Source: JANQQN01 sp964519665
GTDB lineage: Bacteria > Myxococcota > Kuafuiibacteriia > Kuafuiibacteriales > Kuafuiibacteriaceae
Length of the DNA: 64,000 bases
NCBI GenBank assembly: GCA_964519665.1
Contig: CAZFIV010000005.1
Location: 1 to 64,000, forward strand
Direction: 5' to 3'
Made by a program: the position numbers and the translations under genes. Of this stretch, positions 62,030 to 64,000 are shown piece after piece. Under the pieces are notes generated by a model, which was given only the letters and a program-made list of their open reading frames with translations, searched no databases and was not told the origin of the DNA. Each line of letters begins with the position of its first letter. Position 1 is the stretch's first letter.

Positions 62030-64000
62030 GTGGCAGACATTTTCATCAGCTACCAACCGGAGCGGCAGCCTGCCGCCCAGCACCTGGCCAACGTGCTGGA
62101 GCTGTACGGATACTCCGTGTGGTTCGACCGCGGCGAGGGCCAAGCAGGATTCGGAGGCGGTCAAGTCGAGCAAGAGTTGCGCGGCGCCCGGGCGGTCATC
62201 GTGTTGTGGTGCACGATGTCCCGCGAGAACGATTGGGTAAAAGAACAGGCGAATGTAGCGAAGGGGCTCAACACCCTGATTCCGACCTGGCTCGAGAAGG
62301 TCAATCCGCCGATGGGCTTCACGCTGGCCGAAACGATCGACCTCTCCGCTTGGGACGGGTCGCCTCGCAGTCCGGTTCTGACGCGTCTGCTCATCGAGAT
62401 CGCGACGAAGGTTGGCCGGTCGCCCCAGCCCAACTACCCGCGGCTGGCGGCCTACGAGGAGACCTGGAAGCTGTTCGGCGCGCCGTCGCTCGCCGGCTTC
62501 GCCTTGGCCGGTGGCCCCGGCCAGCCTCCGATGCCGGGCATGATGCCAAGCCCGGGTGCTCCCGGTCAGCCCGGAGCTTACGGCGCGCAGCCGGGCGGGG
62601 CCTACGGCGCCCAGCCGGGTGGCGCCTACGGCGGGCCGCCGGGTGGAGGTTACGGGCCGCCGGCGGGTGGCCCCGGACAGTGGCCCCAAAGAGGCGGGCC
62701 GCAGCCGATGCCCGGTGCGGCGCCGAAGGCCAGACCGCCCTGGTTGGCGCCTCTGCTCGCCGCCGTAGGGGGCGCGCTGCTGATCGCGGTCATCTTCGGG
62801 GTCTACGTCGCTCTCCTTCCCAAGAAGGGGGGCGGGTCGAGTACTTCGACCGTTGCCGGCTCGTCGGACATCCCGAAGGTGATGATTCCGGCTGGCGAGT
62901 TCTTTATGGGCTGCAACGCTTCGGTCGACTCGGAGTGCGACGACGACGAGAAGCCGCCCCGCCGCATCACGTTGCCGGCGTACCAGATTCACAAGACCGA
63001 GGTGACCGTCGCCGCGTTCCGCGCATGTGTCGACGCTGGGGCGTGCTCGAGCGCTGGTCTGAACACCGATGAGCGGTTCGCCGAGCATTGTAACTGGGGC
63101 CGGTCGGGTCGCGATGACCACCCCATCAACTGCGTGAGCTGGGACGACGCGCGGTCGTTCTGCAGTTGGGCCGGTATGCGACTGCCGACCGACCCCGAGT
63201 GGGAGAAGGCGGCTCGCGGCGCCGAAGGCCTGAAGTATCCTTGGGGCAACACGACCTACGGCAGCGTCCTGGTGGCCAACGTGGCCGACGAGTCCGCGAA
63301 GCGCGTGTTCTCGGGTTGGGGCGTCGCCGAAGGCTATGACGACGGTTTCGTGGACTCCGCACCGGTCGGAAGCTTCCCGGCCGGGGGCTCGCCGTACGGT
63401 GTCTACGATATGGTCGGCAACGTGTCGGAATGGACGTCCGACAACTTCGACGCCCAGAACAACTACTACACGATTCGCGGGGGCTCTTGGTACAACCAGC
63501 CCGGCGATAGTCGGGCTTCCTTCCGAGACCGCGATGCGCCGTCCTTCCGGGGGGCCTACGTCGGTTTTCGCTGCGTGCAGGGTGGCGGGCCGCCCATCAG
63601 CACCAGTCGCGCCGACGGTGGTTCGCAGTTCCCGACCGAAGGAGTTCAGAGTGGTCAGATGGTTCCGGTGCCCGGCGGCCCGTTCAAGATGGGCTGCAAT
63701 CCCAACGTCGAAGAGGGGTGCACGCCTCCCATGAAGTCGGTCCGGGTCCGCAAGTTTAGCATCGACAAGACCGAAGTCACGGTCGCCGATTACCGGGCCT
63801 GCGTCGAAGCGGGCCGGTGCGCGAGCGATTCGTTCCAGACGAAGAACGACGACAACTACTGCAACTGGGGGCACTCCGACCGCGACAATCACCCGATCAA
63901 CTGCGTGACCTGGTTCGGCGCGAAAGCGTACTGTGAGTACCAAGGCAAGCGTCTGCCCACCGAAGCAGAGTGGGAAAAGGCGGCCCGAGGCACCGATGGT
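62030..64000 (+). CDS. TIR-transmembrane-tandem FGE-like protein (partial, runs off window)
   Basis: The frame is open from a GTG at 62030 to the window end (657 codons). TIR domain: ADIFISYQPERQ, GYSVWFDRGE, VIVLWCTMSRENDWV, IDLSAWDG. A Gly/Pro/Gln linker with GAYGAQPGG-type repeats leads to a membrane helix near residues 248-268. FGE domain 1 is about 283-517 (KVMIPAGEFFMGCN to VGFRCVQ) and domain 2 starts near 542 (MVPVPGGPFKMGCN) and is cut by the edge. TIR position after WVKE is Gln73. FGE 1 reads GGSWYNQPGDSRASFR, again without the catalytic cysteines. It is a paralogue of the preceding gene, 52 nt downstream. Confidence 0.92.
   Translation, partial: MADIFISYQPERQPAAQHLANVLELYGYSVWFDRGEGQAGFGGGQVEQELRGARAVIVLWCTMSRENDWVKEQANVAKGLNTLIPTWLEKVNPPMGFTLAETIDLSAWDGSPRSPVLTRLLIEIATKVGRSPQPNYPRLAAYEETWKLFGAPSLAGFALAGGPGQPPMPGMMPSPGAPGQPGAYGAQPGGAYGAQPGGAYGGPPGGGYGPPAGGPGQWPQRGGPQPMPGAAPKARPPWLAPLLAAVGGALLIAVIFGVYVALLPKKGGGSSTSTVAGSSDIPKVMIPAGEFFMGCNASVDSECDDDEKPPRRITLPAYQIHKTEVTVAAFRACVDAGACSSAGLNTDERFAEHCNWGRSGRDDHPINCVSWDDARSFCSWAGMRLPTDPEWEKAARGAEGLKYPWGNTTYGSVLVANVADESAKRVFSGWGVAEGYDDGFVDSAPVGSFPAGGSPYGVYDMVGNVSEWTSDNFDAQNNYYTIRGGSWYNQPGDSRASFRDRDAPSFRGAYVGFRCVQGGGPPISTSRADGGSQFPTEGVQSGQMVPVPGGPFKMGCNPNVEEGCTPPMKSVRVRKFSIDKTEVTVADYRACVEAGRCASDSFQTKNDDNYCNWGHSDRDNHPINCVTWFGAKAYCEYQGKRLPTEAEWEKAARGTDG

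Overview
The window is GC-rich, gene-dense bacterial DNA from a draft assembly (one run of 100 N at 35299-35398). It looks like a member of the Myxococcota or a related predatory, gliding, delta-type lineage. Three things point that way. There is a near-complete set of Glt gliding-machinery genes in myxobacterial order. There are many large lipoprotein, TPR, kinase, TIR and formylglycine-enzyme-like signalling proteins. There is also a bacterial ERG4/ERG24-type sterol reductase, a gene found in sterol-making myxobacteria among others. No rRNA, tRNA, insertion sequence or CRISPR array was recognised.

Layout. 1-4.5 kb: sterol reductase and a small partner (minus), a lipoprotein methyltransferase (plus), a CobW-type metallochaperone (minus) and two doubtful small genes. 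4.5-16.6 kb (plus): a cobalamin riboswitch followed by one tightly overlapping operon. Its genes are a BtuB-like TonB receptor, a beta-propeller-like surface lipoprotein, CobO, a secreted and membrane-anchored CobN-like chelatase, a TolQ/ExbB-like channel, a DUF2149 (ExbD-like) protein and BtuC-BtuD-BtuF. This resembles the haem HmuS-type layout transplanted into a B12 regulon. 16.75-35.0 kb (minus): one long, mostly 4-nt-overlapping gene string. It runs from a GrpE-like protein through an Hsp70, an Hsp70-vWA fusion, a J-like/zinc-ribbon/FN3 protein of 1000 aa, a soluble double-GTPase-type protein, a GAP1-type protein, a degenerate MltB-like protein and a membrane double-GTPase-type protein. 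It then continues by direct stop/start overlap into cbiB, cobD and cobQ.

35.0-43.7 kb: a 17-bp tandem repeat broken by the assembly gap, a saccharopine-dehydrogenase-like reductase, YchF, a DUF429-like protein, a Ser/Thr kinase with a pentapeptide repeat and a possible pseudokinase (all minus). 43.9-60.0 kb (plus): two outer-membrane barrels, then GltC, GltD, GltE, GltF, GltG and GltH homologues, a DUF697-like protein, an unknown protein, a TPR/cyclic-nucleotide-binding protein and a PQQ-type sugar dehydrogenase lipoprotein. 60.5-64.0 kb (plus): two paralogous TIR-transmembrane-FGE proteins, the second with two FGE domains and running off the window.

How it may work together. The riboswitch operon should import corrinoids and possibly process them or another tetrapyrrole in the periplasm using proton motive force. 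CobO, CbiB, CobD and CobQ then supply late steps of adenosylcobalamin assembly; no corrin-ring synthesis genes are present, which fits salvage. The chaperone/GTPase string is a candidate regulated conflict or cell-envelope remodelling system. Its translational coupling to B12 genes is the oddest feature of the window. All functions are inferred from sequence reading without database searches.
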